Of a stretch of DNA of 10,044 nt, positions 1 through 6,728 are shown piece after piece. Every line of letters starts with the position of its first letter. Position 1 is the stretch's first letter. Location of the stretch: assembly GCA_910588595.1 (NCBI GenBank), contig CAJUQU010000135.1, forward strand, positions 1 through 10,044. The letters run 5' to 3'. The notes under the pieces were generated by a model. That model was not told the DNA's origin, made no database searches, and saw only the letters and a program-made list of their open reading frames with translations. Source of the DNA: an uncultured Lachnospiraceae bacterium. GTDB taxonomy: Bacteria; Bacillota_A; Clostridia; Lachnospirales; Lachnospiraceae. The position numbers were made by a program, and so were the translations under genes.

Positions 1-39
1 AACTTTTTAAACATTTTTTATTTTACCTATTGACATTTC

Positions 40-771
40 TTAGCTGGACTTTCTGTTATTTCTGTAAGTTTCCACACAGAAACCATTGTGTCTGCAGGAA
101 GTGCACGTCAATTTTCTGATGCTGTGTGTGTGCCTGGACAGCACAAACCGCTGAAAAGACGGGCGGAATACGGTGTGACACTCCGGACAGATGTAGGCTG
201 TCTGCTGATAGTAGGAATACACGGTAATGCCGCCGACGGCTGCCACAACACACAAGACGGCGGCAAACGGCAGCCAACAGCCCTTGATGATCCACAGGGC
301 GAGCATACCGATCTGTGCAATGTCCATGAGTAAACCGACAACAAGCAGGCGTGTCCGCAGCCTGCGAAGCTTTTTTCTGTTTGCCATGATGTGGGCTACA
401 TCGCCGATCGATTCAACAGAAAACCGTTCCACCTTTTTCAGGGACTGCTTTAAAGCTTCCAGTTTATTGTATCTTGCCTGTCTTTCGGCGATTTCCGTCT
501 GCAGTGCTTTTTCCTGTTCGTCCAATATGAGCGTTATGACTTTTTTCGGATGTTCATCGTACATCAGTTCCTTTATGCTGTTGATCGGGACGTCAAGCTC
601 GCGCAGAAAGCAGATGGCTTTCAGCTTTTTCAGATCCTCTTCGGAGTAGATCCGTCTGCCGCCCTCGCTCAGCTCGGACGGGATCAGGATGCCGCGCGTA
701 TCGTAGTACTGGACGGTCCGCACAGACACCTCGCAGAGTTTGGCGATCTCGCCTGTTGTGTATCTCGACAT
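40..771 (-). CDS. MerR-family regulator with two membrane helices and a C-terminal zinc ribbon
   Basis: This 243-residue protein starts with a MerR-type winged helix-turn-helix at about residues 4-70. The opening (YTTGEIAKLCEVSVRTVQYYD) is typical of the family, as is the GGRRIYSEEDL wing. A charged helix at about 80-135 would be the dimerising coiled coil. Two hydrophobic stretches (about 141-162 and 166-188), joined by a very short KGCW turn, form a membrane hairpin. The C-terminus carries two CxxC knuckles (C195/C198 and C223/C226), which look like a zinc ribbon. With one hairpin, both the DNA-binding head and the ribbon would face the cytoplasm. MerR proteins usually bind a dyad inside an elongated promoter spacer; the target here is unknown. 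The start is supported by an AGGAGGTG ribosome site just upstream. The MerR assignment is firm; the ligand and the role of the membrane segment are not known. Confidence 0.9.
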   Translation of the reverse strand: MSRYTTGEIAKLCEVSVRTVQYYDTRGILIPSELSEGGRRIYSEEDLKKLKAICFLRELDVPINSIKELMYDEHPKKVITLILDEQEKALQTEIAERQARYNKLEALKQSLKKVERFSVESIGDVAHIMANRKKLRRLRTRLLVVGLLMDIAQIGMLALWIIKGCWLPFAAVLCVVAAVGGITVYSYYQQTAYICPECHTVFRPSFQRFVLSRHTHSIRKLTCTSCRHNGFCVETYRNNRKSS

Positions 772-777
772 AGCCCT

Positions 778-1104
778 TCACCTCCTCTCTGTTGTGACGC
801 TTATGCGATTTCCATGCGACGCCCGCAAGATGCTTATGCGATGCGCGTGTGACGTCCGTTCGCCCGCCTTGGCGGGCACGCCGATCAGGAGCGTGAGACC
901 TCCGATCACACTAACCTCCATGATTTCAATGCGGAGAATGCCCGTACTTTGGGCAATCTCTTGTGTGAGACTTAGAATTTCTTCACGAAGCAGCCTTTGC
1001 TGCGAGTGATTAGAAGTTCTTCTCACACTATAATCTAGCACATTACGCTGCGTCACAAGCAATACGTCACGCAGGGGGATATTTTTGAAATGCAGAGAAT
1101 CCAT
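778..1104 (-). CDS. Doubtful small ORF upstream of the MerR gene
   Basis: The frame encodes 108 residues, and its TGA lies six bases before the MerR start codon, so the two could be translated from one message. An AAGGAAGG ribosome-site-like stretch precedes the ATG. Residues ~37-75 could form an amphipathic helix followed by a short hydrophobic stretch (VSVIGGLTLLIGV). The last ~32 residues do not look like protein: they are Arg/Ser/His-rich and come from DNA with an 11-base direct repeat (gcttatgcgat, 799-809 and 832-842) and a GCCCGCC/GGCGGGC dyad (862-877). I do not recognise a family. It may be a small membrane partner of the regulator, or a chance frame through leader DNA and repeats. 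Confidence 0.3.
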   Translation of the reverse strand: MDSLHFKNIPLRDVLLVTQRNVLDYSVRRTSNHSQQRLLREEILSLTQEIAQSTGILRIEIMEVSVIGGLTLLIGVPAKAGERTSHAHRISILRASHGNRISVTTERR

Positions 1105-1106
1105 TG

Positions 1107-1150
1107 ACCGATACCTTCCTTTTGGCTATTTTCTTATATCTTGTATCGGT
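1107..1150. promoter_or_regulatory. Inverted repeat upstream of the minus-strand MerR cluster
   Basis: A perfect 8-base inverted repeat, accgatac (1107-1114) and gtatcggt (1143-1150), brackets the likely leader of the minus-strand ORF and MerR gene. Just beyond it, on the minus strand, is a TATAAAAT -10-like element (complement of 1162-1169) with no convincing -35. The placement fits a binding site or a leader stem for an autoregulated operon, which is common for MerR genes. The 28-base separation is longer than a normal MerR operator dyad, so assignment to this regulator is a guess. Confidence 0.3.
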
Positions 1151-1293
1151 TGTTTTTCAGTATTTTATACCGCTTTTTAAATTCTTTTGCACAGCGGAAT
1201 TTGTTCATGCTGAAAAATCTATACGGATTTTTTCTCGATGCGGGAACGGAAAACTACGCTGCGAAGTCCGTGAGGAAGCATAGTGATTGAGAA

Positions 1294-1335
1294 GCATCAA
1301 GCCAACCGCGAAGCGGTTTTTGCATAGCTTGATGC
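1294..1335 (+). terminator. Nested hairpin with terminator-like core
   Basis: The outer stem is a perfect 9-base repeat, gcatcaagc (1294-1302) with gcttgatgc (1327-1335). Inside it is a short stem, aaccgc (1304-1309) and gcggtt (1313-1318) around a GAA loop, running into five T (1317-1321). The inner part reads as a weak plus-strand intrinsic terminator upstream of the permease promoter. The symmetrical outer stem and the nearby dispersed repeats make a repeat element just as likely. Confidence 0.45.
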
Positions 1336-1406
1336 CTGTAACAGGAAACAGAAGGCTGAACTGTTACGAACTGTTACTATTTTGTCAATATTTGAACAGT
1401 TATTGC

Positions 1407-1435
1407 TTGATTTCAGATTAAAATAAAGATACAAT
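1407..1435 (+). promoter_or_regulatory. Predicted sigma-A promoter of the NCS2 permease
   Basis: TTGATT (1407-1412) is followed after exactly 17 bases by TACAAT (1430-1435). Transcription would start near 1442 and leave a leader of about 50 bases before the ATG at 1493. gttattg (1399-1405) and caataac (1448-1454) form a 7-base inverted repeat bracketing the promoter, a possible operator. Confidence 0.6.
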
Positions 1436-1492
1436 AGGGAAGTAGTTCAATAACGAAGGAATTTGACAGTTCCTAAGGAGGGAGATAGTAAA

Positions 1493-2851
1493 ATGATTGA
1501 AAAGTTATTCAAACTCAGGGAAAACAACACGGATGTGCGGACGGAGGTCATAGGCGGCATCACGACGTTTATGACGATGGCGTATATCCTTGCGGTCAAT
1601 CCGTCGCTGCTTTCCGCGGCGGGAATGGATGCGACGGCGGTGCTGATGGCAACGTGTCTGGCATCGTTCATCGGCACGGCGGCGATGGCGCTGATGGCAA
1701 ACTATCCGTTTGCGCTTGCACCCGGCATGGGACTGAACGCGTACTTTGCGTTTACCGTCTGCGGCGCTTACGGCTATGACTGGCGTGTAGCGCTCCTGGC
1801 AGTGTTTGCGGAGGGCATCATTTTTATCATTCTGTCGCTCACGAATGTCAGGGAGGCGATCTTCAACGCGATCCCGAGCGGCCTCAAGAAGGGCGTCAGC
1901 GCAGGGATCGGTCTGTTCATCGCATTTGTCGGCTTGCAGGGCGGACATGTGATCGTGAACAGCGACTCGACGCTCACGACATATGTGAGTTTTGCGTCGG
2001 AGTTCCACACATTCGGGATCTGTGCGCTCCTTGCGATCATCGGAACGCTGCTGATCGCAGTGCTGTACGCGCGCAATGTAAAGGGGTCTATTCTGATCGG
2101 GATCATCGTGACCTGGATCCTTGGCATGATCTGCCAGGCGGCAGGCATCTACAAAGTAGATGTCGAGGCCGGATTTTATTCGCTGTACCCGACCTTTGCG
2201 ATCACGGATTTCACAGCGTTATCAAAGACGTTTGGCCAGTGTTTCGCGGGTGATTTCTCGAATGTCAGCATCGCGAACTTTGTCGTTGTGCTCCTGGCAT
2301 TCCTGTTTGTGGACATGTTTGACACGATCGGAACACTCGTGGGTGTCGCGACCAAGGCGGACATGCTCGACAAGGAGGAGAAGCTTCCGAATATCAAGCA
2401 GGCGCTCCTGGCGGATGCGATCGCGACCTCGGCAGGCGCGGTGCTCGGCACTTCCACAACGACGACTTTCGTGGAGAGTTCAGCAGGTGTCGGCGCGGGT
2501 GCCAGAACAGGTCTCGCATCGATGGTGACAGGATTCCTGTTCCTGGTCGCGATATTCTTCGCGCCGATCTTTACGGCGATCCCGGGATTTGCGACGGCTC
2601 CGGCGCTGGTATTTGTAGGATTTCTGATGGTGTCCTCGATCATTAAGGTTGACTTTGACGAGCTCTCAGAGTCGATCCCGGCATATCTGTGCATGCTTGC
2701 GATGCCGCTCGCATACAGCATCTCGGAGGGTATCGCGATCGGCGTGATCTCCTATGTGGCAGTGAACGTGTGCTGCGGCAAGGCGAAGAAGGTGACACCG
2801 CTGATGTATGTGCTGGCTGTGCTGTTTATCTGTAAATACATATTCCTGTAA
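1493..2851 (+). CDS. NCS2-family purine/nucleobase permease (AzgA type)
   Basis: This is an integral membrane transporter that would import a purine base such as hypoxanthine, guanine or adenine, probably with protons, for salvage. Family signatures are clear: RTEVIGGITTFMTMAYIL near the start, ALAPGMGLNAYF in the early helices, LFVDMFDTIGTLVGVATKAD in the middle, then ADAIATSAGAVLGTSTTTTF and VESSAGVGAGARTGL, followed by alternating hydrophobic helices to the C-terminus. The 452-residue length is normal for the AzgA/PbuG-like branch, and the gene looks complete. I chose the ATG at 1493, not the in-frame ATG 30 bases upstream, because aaggagg (1475-1481) is well spaced for it and the protein then begins MIEKLFKL like its relatives. 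It has its own promoter and terminator, so it is probably transcribed alone. The exact base transported cannot be read from sequence. Confidence 0.95.
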   Translation: MIEKLFKLRENNTDVRTEVIGGITTFMTMAYILAVNPSLLSAAGMDATAVLMATCLASFIGTAAMALMANYPFALAPGMGLNAYFAFTVCGAYGYDWRVALLAVFAEGIIFIILSLTNVREAIFNAIPSGLKKGVSAGIGLFIAFVGLQGGHVIVNSDSTLTTYVSFASEFHTFGICALLAIIGTLLIAVLYARNVKGSILIGIIVTWILGMICQAAGIYKVDVEAGFYSLYPTFAITDFTALSKTFGQCFAGDFSNVSIANFVVVLLAFLFVDMFDTIGTLVGVATKADMLDKEEKLPNIKQALLADAIATSAGAVLGTSTTTTFVESSAGVGAGARTGLASMVTGFLFLVAIFFAPIFTAIPGFATAPALVFVGFLMVSSIIKVDFDELSESIPAYLCMLAMPLAYSISEGIAIGVISYVAVNVCCGKAKKVTPLMYVLAVLFICKYIFL

Positions 2852-2864
2852 AGACGGACAACTG

Positions 2865-2890
2865 GTAACAGTTCAGCCCGGGACTTCGCA
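2865..2890 (-). repeat. Inverted copy of the dispersed repeat found upstream of the permease
   Basis: gtaacagttcagcc (2865-2878) is the exact complement of ggctgaactgttac at 1354-1367, and gacttcgca (2882-2890) is the exact complement of tgcgaagtc at 1260-1268. The two blocks are 3 bases apart here and 85 bases apart upstream, where the nested hairpin lies between them. The permease is therefore flanked by inverted copies of one element, the downstream one compact. Confidence 0.65.
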
Positions 2891-2904
2891 CTATCTGTCA
2901 ATCT

Positions 2905-2947
2905 AAAAAGGCGCAAAGTCTGCTTCGTGCAGGACTTTGCGCCTTTT
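2905..2947 (+). terminator. Strong hairpin terminator after the permease
   Basis: aaaaggcgcaaagtc (2906-2920) pairs perfectly with gactttgcgcctttt (2933-2947) around a 12-base loop. The 3' arm ends in TTTT and the complementary strand also ends in a T-run, so it could stop transcription in both directions. It lies 54 bases after the permease stop and directly before the ptsH remnant, so it would insulate ptsI from the permease promoter. Confidence 0.8.
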
Positions 2948-3013
2948 GAGCAGTTGGGTGACGAGGAGGCAAACGCATCTGCCATGGAACAGTTCTTTAA
3001 GGACAATCTGTAG
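2948..3013 (+). pseudogene. ptsH: 3' remnant of ptsH (HPr)
   Basis: Between the terminator and ptsI, 21 codons run to a TAG at 3011-3013. The end, GDEEANASAMEQFFKDNL, lines up with the last helix of HPr, compared by memory with the Bacillus subtilis ending ADENDALNALEETMKSEGL. HPr is the small PTS phosphocarrier that receives phosphate from enzyme I, and ptsH usually sits directly before ptsI, as this remnant does. The rest of HPr, including the phosphorylated His and the regulatory Ser, is missing; hairpin and repeat DNA lie in its place. If right, the cell needs another HPr gene elsewhere. The match is short, so a chance resemblance is possible, but the position makes it convincing. Confidence 0.65.
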
Positions 3014-3031
3014 GCGGCGAAGGAGGCAAAT

Positions 3032-4687
3032 ATGATCTTAATACAGGGAAAAGGGGTTTCAAAGGGTGTTGCTAACGGTCCGGTCTATTTCTACCAGCGT
3101 CCGGGGATCACGATTACGGATGCTCCTGCCTCCGATTTTGAGACGGAAAAGGGACGTATTATAGCTGCCCAGGAAAAATCGATCAGCCAACTGAATGCTT
3201 TGGCTGAGAAGGTACGGCAGGAAGCGGGAGAGGAAACGGCGCTCCTTTTTGAGACCCACGCCATGTTTGTGGAGGATGAGGATTATGTGGAGCATGTGAT
3301 GGAAACACTGGCAGAGAAGAAGTGCACTGCAGAGCGGGCGGTGGAAATTGCCGGTGAGAAATTTGCTGCCATGCTTGCAGCGATGGATAATTCTTATATG
3401 CAGGCGAGGGCTGCGGATATCAAAGATGTGACCCGCCGTATACTCAATAACCTTATGGGTGTTGTTGAGGGCGGTATTGATTCGGATGTACCAGTGATAC
3501 TGGCTGCGGATGACCTGGCACCATCCGAGACGATCCAGCTTGACAAAAATAAGATCCTTGGTTTCGTCACGCAGGGCGGATCGGGTAACAGCCATACAGC
3601 CATCCTGGCTCGCACGATGGGCATTCCCGCCATTTCAGGGCTGGGCGATGCACTGAAACCAGAGCTTGGCGGGCGCATGGCATATATTGATGGGGAAACC
3701 GGACAGGTAGCGGTTGAGCCGGATGATATTACGCTGGCTGCCTTTCAGGCAAAATATCAAAAACAGCAGGAAATGAGAGCGTTGCTGCAGGACATGAAGG
3801 GACAGGAAGATGTGACGTTGGATGGCAGGAAGCTCATGGTTTACTGTAACATCGGCTCCCCTGAGGATATCGCAGCAGTTTTGGCAAATGACGGGCGGGG
3901 AATAGGGCTGTTCCGTTCGGAGTTTCTGTATCTCGCTTCCGATGACTATCCGTCCGAGGAAGACCAGTTCCAGGCATACAAGGAAGTGGCGGCTGCCATG
4001 GAAGGCAGGAGAGTGGTCATTCGTACATTGGATATCGGAGCTGACAAGCAGGTAGATTATTTTGGGCTCCAGAAGGAAGAAAATCCTGCGCTGGGGGTAC
4101 GTGCGATCCGAATCTGCCTGAACCGTCCTGAGGTATTCCGCACCCAGCTCCGGGCGCTGTACAGGGCTTCCGCTTATGGCAAGATTGCGATCATGTTTCC
4201 GATGATCACATCCGTGTGGGAAGTAAAAGAATGCAAACGAGCGTGTCAGAAGGTAATGGCAGAACTGGATGCCGAGGGCGTTCCCTATCAAAAAGGCACG
4301 GAGATCGGCATTATGATCGAGACGCCGGCTTCGATCCTGATTGCGGAGGAACTGGCAAAAGAGGTTGATTTCTTTTCCGTTGGAACCAATGATCTGACAC
4401 AGTATACCCTGGCATGCGATCGGCAGGCAAATGACCTTGGAAAGTTTTTTGATCCCCATCATCCGGCGGTTCTGAGGGCATTGAAGATCGCTGCGGACGC
4501 TGCGCATAAGGCAGGCATCTGGATAGGCATCTGCGGGGAATTGGGGGCGGATCTGTCTCTGCTGGAAACTTTTCTGGCAATCGGAATCGATGAGCTGTCG
4601 GTATCACCCGTCTCGGTATTGCCGCTCCGGGCTCGGATCCGCCAATCCATTGCCAGGACGTGCACGCTGGAACTGTTGGAGTGCTGA
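3032..4687 (+). CDS. ptsI: PTS enzyme I (phosphoenolpyruvate-protein phosphotransferase)
   Basis: Enzyme I takes phosphate from phosphoenolpyruvate and passes it to HPr, starting the cytoplasmic cascade that energises PTS sugar uptake. All 551 residues look intact (the family is usually about 570). The N-terminal domain starts KGVSKGVANGPVYF. The phosphorylated histidine is H188 in GGSGNSHTAILAR. PEP-domain residues are present: R295 (LFRSEFLYL), R331 (RTLDIGADK), E430 (MIETPAS), N453 and D454 (GTNDLTQYTL), and the catalytic cysteine C501 (GICGELGAD). It ends with the family's ELSVSPVSVLPLRARI. The start has aaggagg at 3020-3026. Upstream are only a ptsH tail and a terminator, and I see no convincing promoter between 2948 and 3031, so its transcription is unclear. 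Paralogues acting in PEP-dependent regulatory chains exist, but the residues fit a standard enzyme I. Confidence 0.96.
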   Translation: MILIQGKGVSKGVANGPVYFYQRPGITITDAPASDFETEKGRIIAAQEKSISQLNALAEKVRQEAGEETALLFETHAMFVEDEDYVEHVMETLAEKKCTAERAVEIAGEKFAAMLAAMDNSYMQARAADIKDVTRRILNNLMGVVEGGIDSDVPVILAADDLAPSETIQLDKNKILGFVTQGGSGNSHTAILARTMGIPAISGLGDALKPELGGRMAYIDGETGQVAVEPDDITLAAFQAKYQKQQEMRALLQDMKGQEDVTLDGRKLMVYCNIGSPEDIAAVLANDGRGIGLFRSEFLYLASDDYPSEEDQFQAYKEVAAAMEGRRVVIRTLDIGADKQVDYFGLQKEENPALGVRAIRICLNRPEVFRTQLRALYRASAYGKIAIMFPMITSVWEVKECKRACQKVMAELDAEGVPYQKGTEIGIMIETPASILIAEELAKEVDFFSVGTNDLTQYTLACDRQANDLGKFFDPHHPAVLRALKIAADAAHKAGIWIGICGELGADLSLLETFLAIGIDELSVSPVSVLPLRARIRQSIARTCTLELLEC

Positions 4688-4691
4688 ATGA

Positions 4692-4742
4692 CGGTTCAGC
4701 CTTGGCAGTTGTCCTGGAGAGCAGGATAGGATCCTGCTCTCC
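4692..4742. repeat. Third dispersed-repeat copy and a perfect hairpin after ptsI
   Basis: cggttcagcctt (4692-4703) is the complement of the aaggctgaac-gt core seen at 1352-1364, with one change. Next is a perfect 12-base hairpin, ggagagcaggat (4716-4727) with atcctgctctcc (4731-4742) and a 3-base loop. There is no T-run after it on the plus strand, so it is not a classical terminator, though it may slow polymerase or protect the ptsI 3' end. The rest of the gap to 4855 shows only a small palindrome, ggacaatgtcc (near 4793). Confidence 0.5.
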
Positions 4743-4855
4743 GGGATATGTCCTCAAATAGAAAGTTTACTCCTTTCGCAGTTGTTTCATTTTGGACAAT
4801 GTCCACACATGTCGCTGTTCCTGGCATTCAGCAGTCTCGATGGCAGACGCGCTTC

Positions 4856-5479
4856 TTATGAGATCTTCAGGATCCGCACTTCGCTGGCGTGAAATACGTC
4901 ATCTTCAAAACTGCCCTTGAGTTCCACCGCCCGTGTTAGTTCCAGATCCTGGGCGGAGGCATCGGCGTCCTCGTGCGTCTCACCGTTATAGATTGTGCGC
5001 AGGCAGAAATGGGTGTTCTCGTCATAGACTACCGGGATGAGGTCGGAGTCGGGAATCGTTACGCCGGAAGCGGCAGAACTGCTTACGACAGAGCTGTCCT
5101 CTAAGAGTATGGTCTGCGTCTCCGAGATATAGAAAGTGTTGCCCTCGATCTTGCAGATATCGCCCGCAAAGTCTGCGTCAACAGCCGCCGCGACATCGGG
5201 AGAAAAAACATGCCATCGACCTTCGGTGTCACCAGAGTTCGCGTCATCCTGTACTGGCTCTGTATCGCTCTGCGCACTGGGATCACCAGTGTCGTCCGGT
5301 GTCGTCTCTGGCTGGGAAGGTGCTGTGCTGTCGGAAGCGGCAGGCGCGGGCAGCTCCACAACCTGATCGTCCGCAGATGCGGGGGAAGCGCCGCAGCCGG
5401 TTGTCAGTGCCCCCGACAGGCAGACGGCGCAGATAAGTGCGATCGTGTTTCGGATCTGTTTTTTCTTAGATGTTGTCAT
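4856..5479 (-). CDS. Predicted secreted lipoprotein of unknown function
   Basis: The 207-residue protein has a basic N-terminus (KKKQIR), a hydrophobic core (about residues 11-26) and a cysteine at position 29 in ALTTGC. That resembles a lipoprotein signal, though the residue at -3 is Thr instead of the usual Leu. Residues ~30-85 are a low-complexity linker rich in Asp, Ser, Pro, Thr and Glu, as in surface-exposed Gram-positive lipoproteins. From about 87 to the end is a probably folded beta-rich domain with no motif I recognise. The protein would sit on the outer face of the membrane. A strong aaggagg site precedes the ATG. It lies 89 bases downstream of the WYL regulator gene in the same direction, so it may be co-transcribed or driven by a TATAAT element between them. 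Confidence 0.85.
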   Translation of the reverse strand: MTTSKKKQIRNTIALICAVCLSGALTTGCGASPASADDQVVELPAPAASDSTAPSQPETTPDDTGDPSAQSDTEPVQDDANSGDTEGRWHVFSPDVAAAVDADFAGDICKIEGNTFYISETQTILLEDSSVVSSSAASGVTIPDSDLIPVVYDENTHFCLRTIYNGETHEDADASAQDLELTRAVELKGSFEDDVFHASEVRILKIS

Positions 5480-5522
5480 AGATAAATTCCTCCTTTGTAG
5501 GTGTTTGCTGTTTCCGTTATTT

Positions 5523-5528
5523 ATTATA
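5523..5528 (-). promoter_or_regulatory. TATAAT -10 element before the lipoprotein gene
   Basis: The minus strand carries a perfect TATAAT about 45 bases before the lipoprotein start. No good -35 box lies 16-18 bases upstream, so this may be a weak promoter, an activator-dependent one, or chance in A/T-rich DNA. Confidence 0.35.
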
Positions 5529-5568
5529 GTAGGCTTATCTCTAAGTTGGCTCTAAAAGGAAAAGTTAT

Positions 5569-6522
5569 CTATTCCGGACTGCAATAATGCTGATACAGTC
5601 CGCATATTTTTTGCTGCATCAGCGCGATCAATTCCACGGGTTCTGACACAGTGGCGTTGTCCCCAAACGGCAGGAGGTAATCGGCAACCCACGCCAGAGC
5701 ATCATGGCTTATCTCCATATCGATGATACCGCCGCCTGCGGGAAATGTTTTTAATCCGCCTGCGAGCAGGCATTCGCTTTCGCAGCGTTTCACGCCGGCG
5801 TCCGTCAGCCGGATCTTTAGGTGGTGATCATTCGGGATCTCTGTTTTCTCAAGATATTCCTGAATGGATGCGGGGATCGGATAGTTCTCTTTAGGATAGG
5901 GTTTCTCCTCCAGGATTTCCTGGATGCGGTCGACCCGGAATACTCTGATCTGACCTGCCGTGGTACAGTAGGCGGGGCAGTACCAGAGGCCGTTCATGGC
6001 GTACAAGCCGATCGGTATGATCGTGCGCGTACTCTCAGAATGGGTGGACGAATAGCGTATCGTTGCGGCGTGATGGTTTACCACGACCGAAAAGATCGGT
6101 TTGAGCAGGGGGGAATCGCAATGCCTGTCCGGGATCCAGAACACGACTTTGTTTTGAAGCTGTGTGATACTGTTTTGCACATCCAGTGGCAGACAATTCA
6201 GGAATTTTTTCAGGACGGATATGGTTTCCTGCTCAAAAGGCAGGTCGCGGTAATATTGCAGGGCTTGACAGGCAAAGAATATCGCTTTTGCCTCGCTTTC
6301 CGAAAAAGCGATCGGCGGCAAAACACGTTCTTTCAGGATATGATACCCGCCTGCCGCCCCGACCTCGGAGTAAAGGGGAAAGCCCGCCCGCTCCAGCGCC
6401 TGCAGATCGCGCAGGATCGTTCTTTTTGACACGCAAAATTCATTCGCCAACTCGCCGACTGTAAAATCTTTTTTTGCGTTGATCGTGATCATCATTTCAA
6501 TAAGACGTTCTGGTTTTGACAT
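5569..6522 (-). CDS. YafY-type HTH and WYL-domain transcriptional regulator
   Basis: The 317-residue protein begins with a DeoR-like winged helix (residues ~1-60; FTVGELANEFCVSKRTILRD, then the AGGYHI wing). A linker follows, then a WYL domain at about 140-215, recognisable by PIGLYAMNGLWYCPAYC and RVFRVDRI, and a C-terminal WCX-like segment (about 235-317; PFGDNATVSEP). WYL domains bind a ligand, often nucleic acid or nucleotides, and switch DNA binding; many regulators with this layout control stress, DNA-damage or defence genes. I start it at the ATG at 6522, six codons inside the longest frame, because GGAGAGGAG (6530-6538) is spaced correctly for it. The gene is divergent from yciI and precedes the lipoprotein gene. 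A promoter and operator-like dyad lie immediately upstream. The target genes are unknown. Confidence 0.92.
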   Translation of the reverse strand: MSKPERLIEMMITINAKKDFTVGELANEFCVSKRTILRDLQALERAGFPLYSEVGAAGGYHILKERVLPPIAFSESEAKAIFFACQALQYYRDLPFEQETISVLKKFLNCLPLDVQNSITQLQNKVVFWIPDRHCDSPLLKPIFSVVVNHHAATIRYSSTHSESTRTIIPIGLYAMNGLWYCPAYCTTAGQIRVFRVDRIQEILEEKPYPKENYPIPASIQEYLEKTEIPNDHHLKIRLTDAGVKRCESECLLAGGLKTFPAGGGIIDMEISHDALAWVADYLLPFGDNATVSEPVELIALMQQKICGLYQHYCSPE

Positions 6523-6543
6523 TGTTAAACTCCTCTCCAAATA

Positions 6544-6560
6544 GTGACAGCTTTTGTCAC
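6544..6560 (-). promoter_or_regulatory. Dyad operator at the WYL regulator start site
   Basis: gtgaca (6544-6549) and tgtcac (6555-6560) form a perfect 6-base inverted repeat with a 5-base centre. It covers the predicted transcription start of the WYL gene, between its -10 box and its ribosome site. A dimeric regulator bound here would block its own promoter, so autorepression is the natural inference. Confidence 0.55.
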
Positions 6561-6566
6561 CATTCT

Positions 6567-6595
6567 ATGATAAACTATATATATGCTGAATGCAA
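6567..6595 (-). promoter_or_regulatory. Predicted sigma-A promoter of the WYL regulator
   Basis: On the minus strand, TTGCAT (6590-6595) and TATCAT (6567-6572) are separated by exactly 17 bases. Transcription would start near 6560, inside the dyad at 6544-6560. Confidence 0.6.
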
Positions 6596-6728
6596 TGTAG
6601 AACTTAGAAGCCGTGCGGCGCGCGTTTTCACTGCTTTGATGGCGCGTGCGCAGTGGACGAAACTTGTGGATAGACTCTCGGAGTCTCTTTGTGCCTGATA
6701 TTGTGAGAAGATTTTTTGTCAGATGTGC

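Larger units (their letters stand above)
1105..1492. other. Intergenic region between the MerR cluster and the purine permease
   Basis: No gene is seen in this stretch. It holds the 1107/1143 inverted repeat, a weak A/T hairpin (aaaaatc 1213-1219 with gattttt 1226-1232), a nested hairpin at 1294-1335, copies of a dispersed repeat (tgcgaagtc 1260-1268; ggctgaactgttac 1354-1367, with ctgttac repeated at 1371-1377), the permease promoter (1407-1435) and the permease ribosome site (aaggagg 1475-1481). Purine permease genes in Bacillota often have a guanine/adenine riboswitch. I looked for its conserved core and did not find it, and the predicted leader of about 50 bases is too short for one. Confidence 0.7.

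Noticed and set aside
1338..1377. CRISPR-like array from the ctgttac repeats
   Set aside because: There are only two short direct copies and one inverted copy, without regular spacers or repeat length.
1436..1492. Purine riboswitch upstream of the permease
   Set aside because: No aptamer core was found, and the leader from the predicted start is too short to hold one.
2176..2721. 181-codon minus-strand frame inside the permease
   Set aside because: It is antisense to conserved transporter segments and has no ribosome site.
3635..4507. 290-codon minus-strand frame inside ptsI
   Set aside because: It is antisense to a full-length enzyme I with all active-site residues, has no family resemblance and shows composition typical of a shadow frame.
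4716..4742. Intrinsic terminator of ptsI
   Set aside because: The stem is perfect but no T-run follows on the plus strand, so it is reported only as a hairpin.
4744..4855. Small minus-strand coding fragment after the lipoprotein gene
   Set aside because: All three frames give short, unrecognisable peptides without a ribosome site.
6516..6698. 60-codon plus-strand frame between the WYL gene and yciI
   Set aside because: It runs through the WYL promoter and dyad, with no ribosome site.
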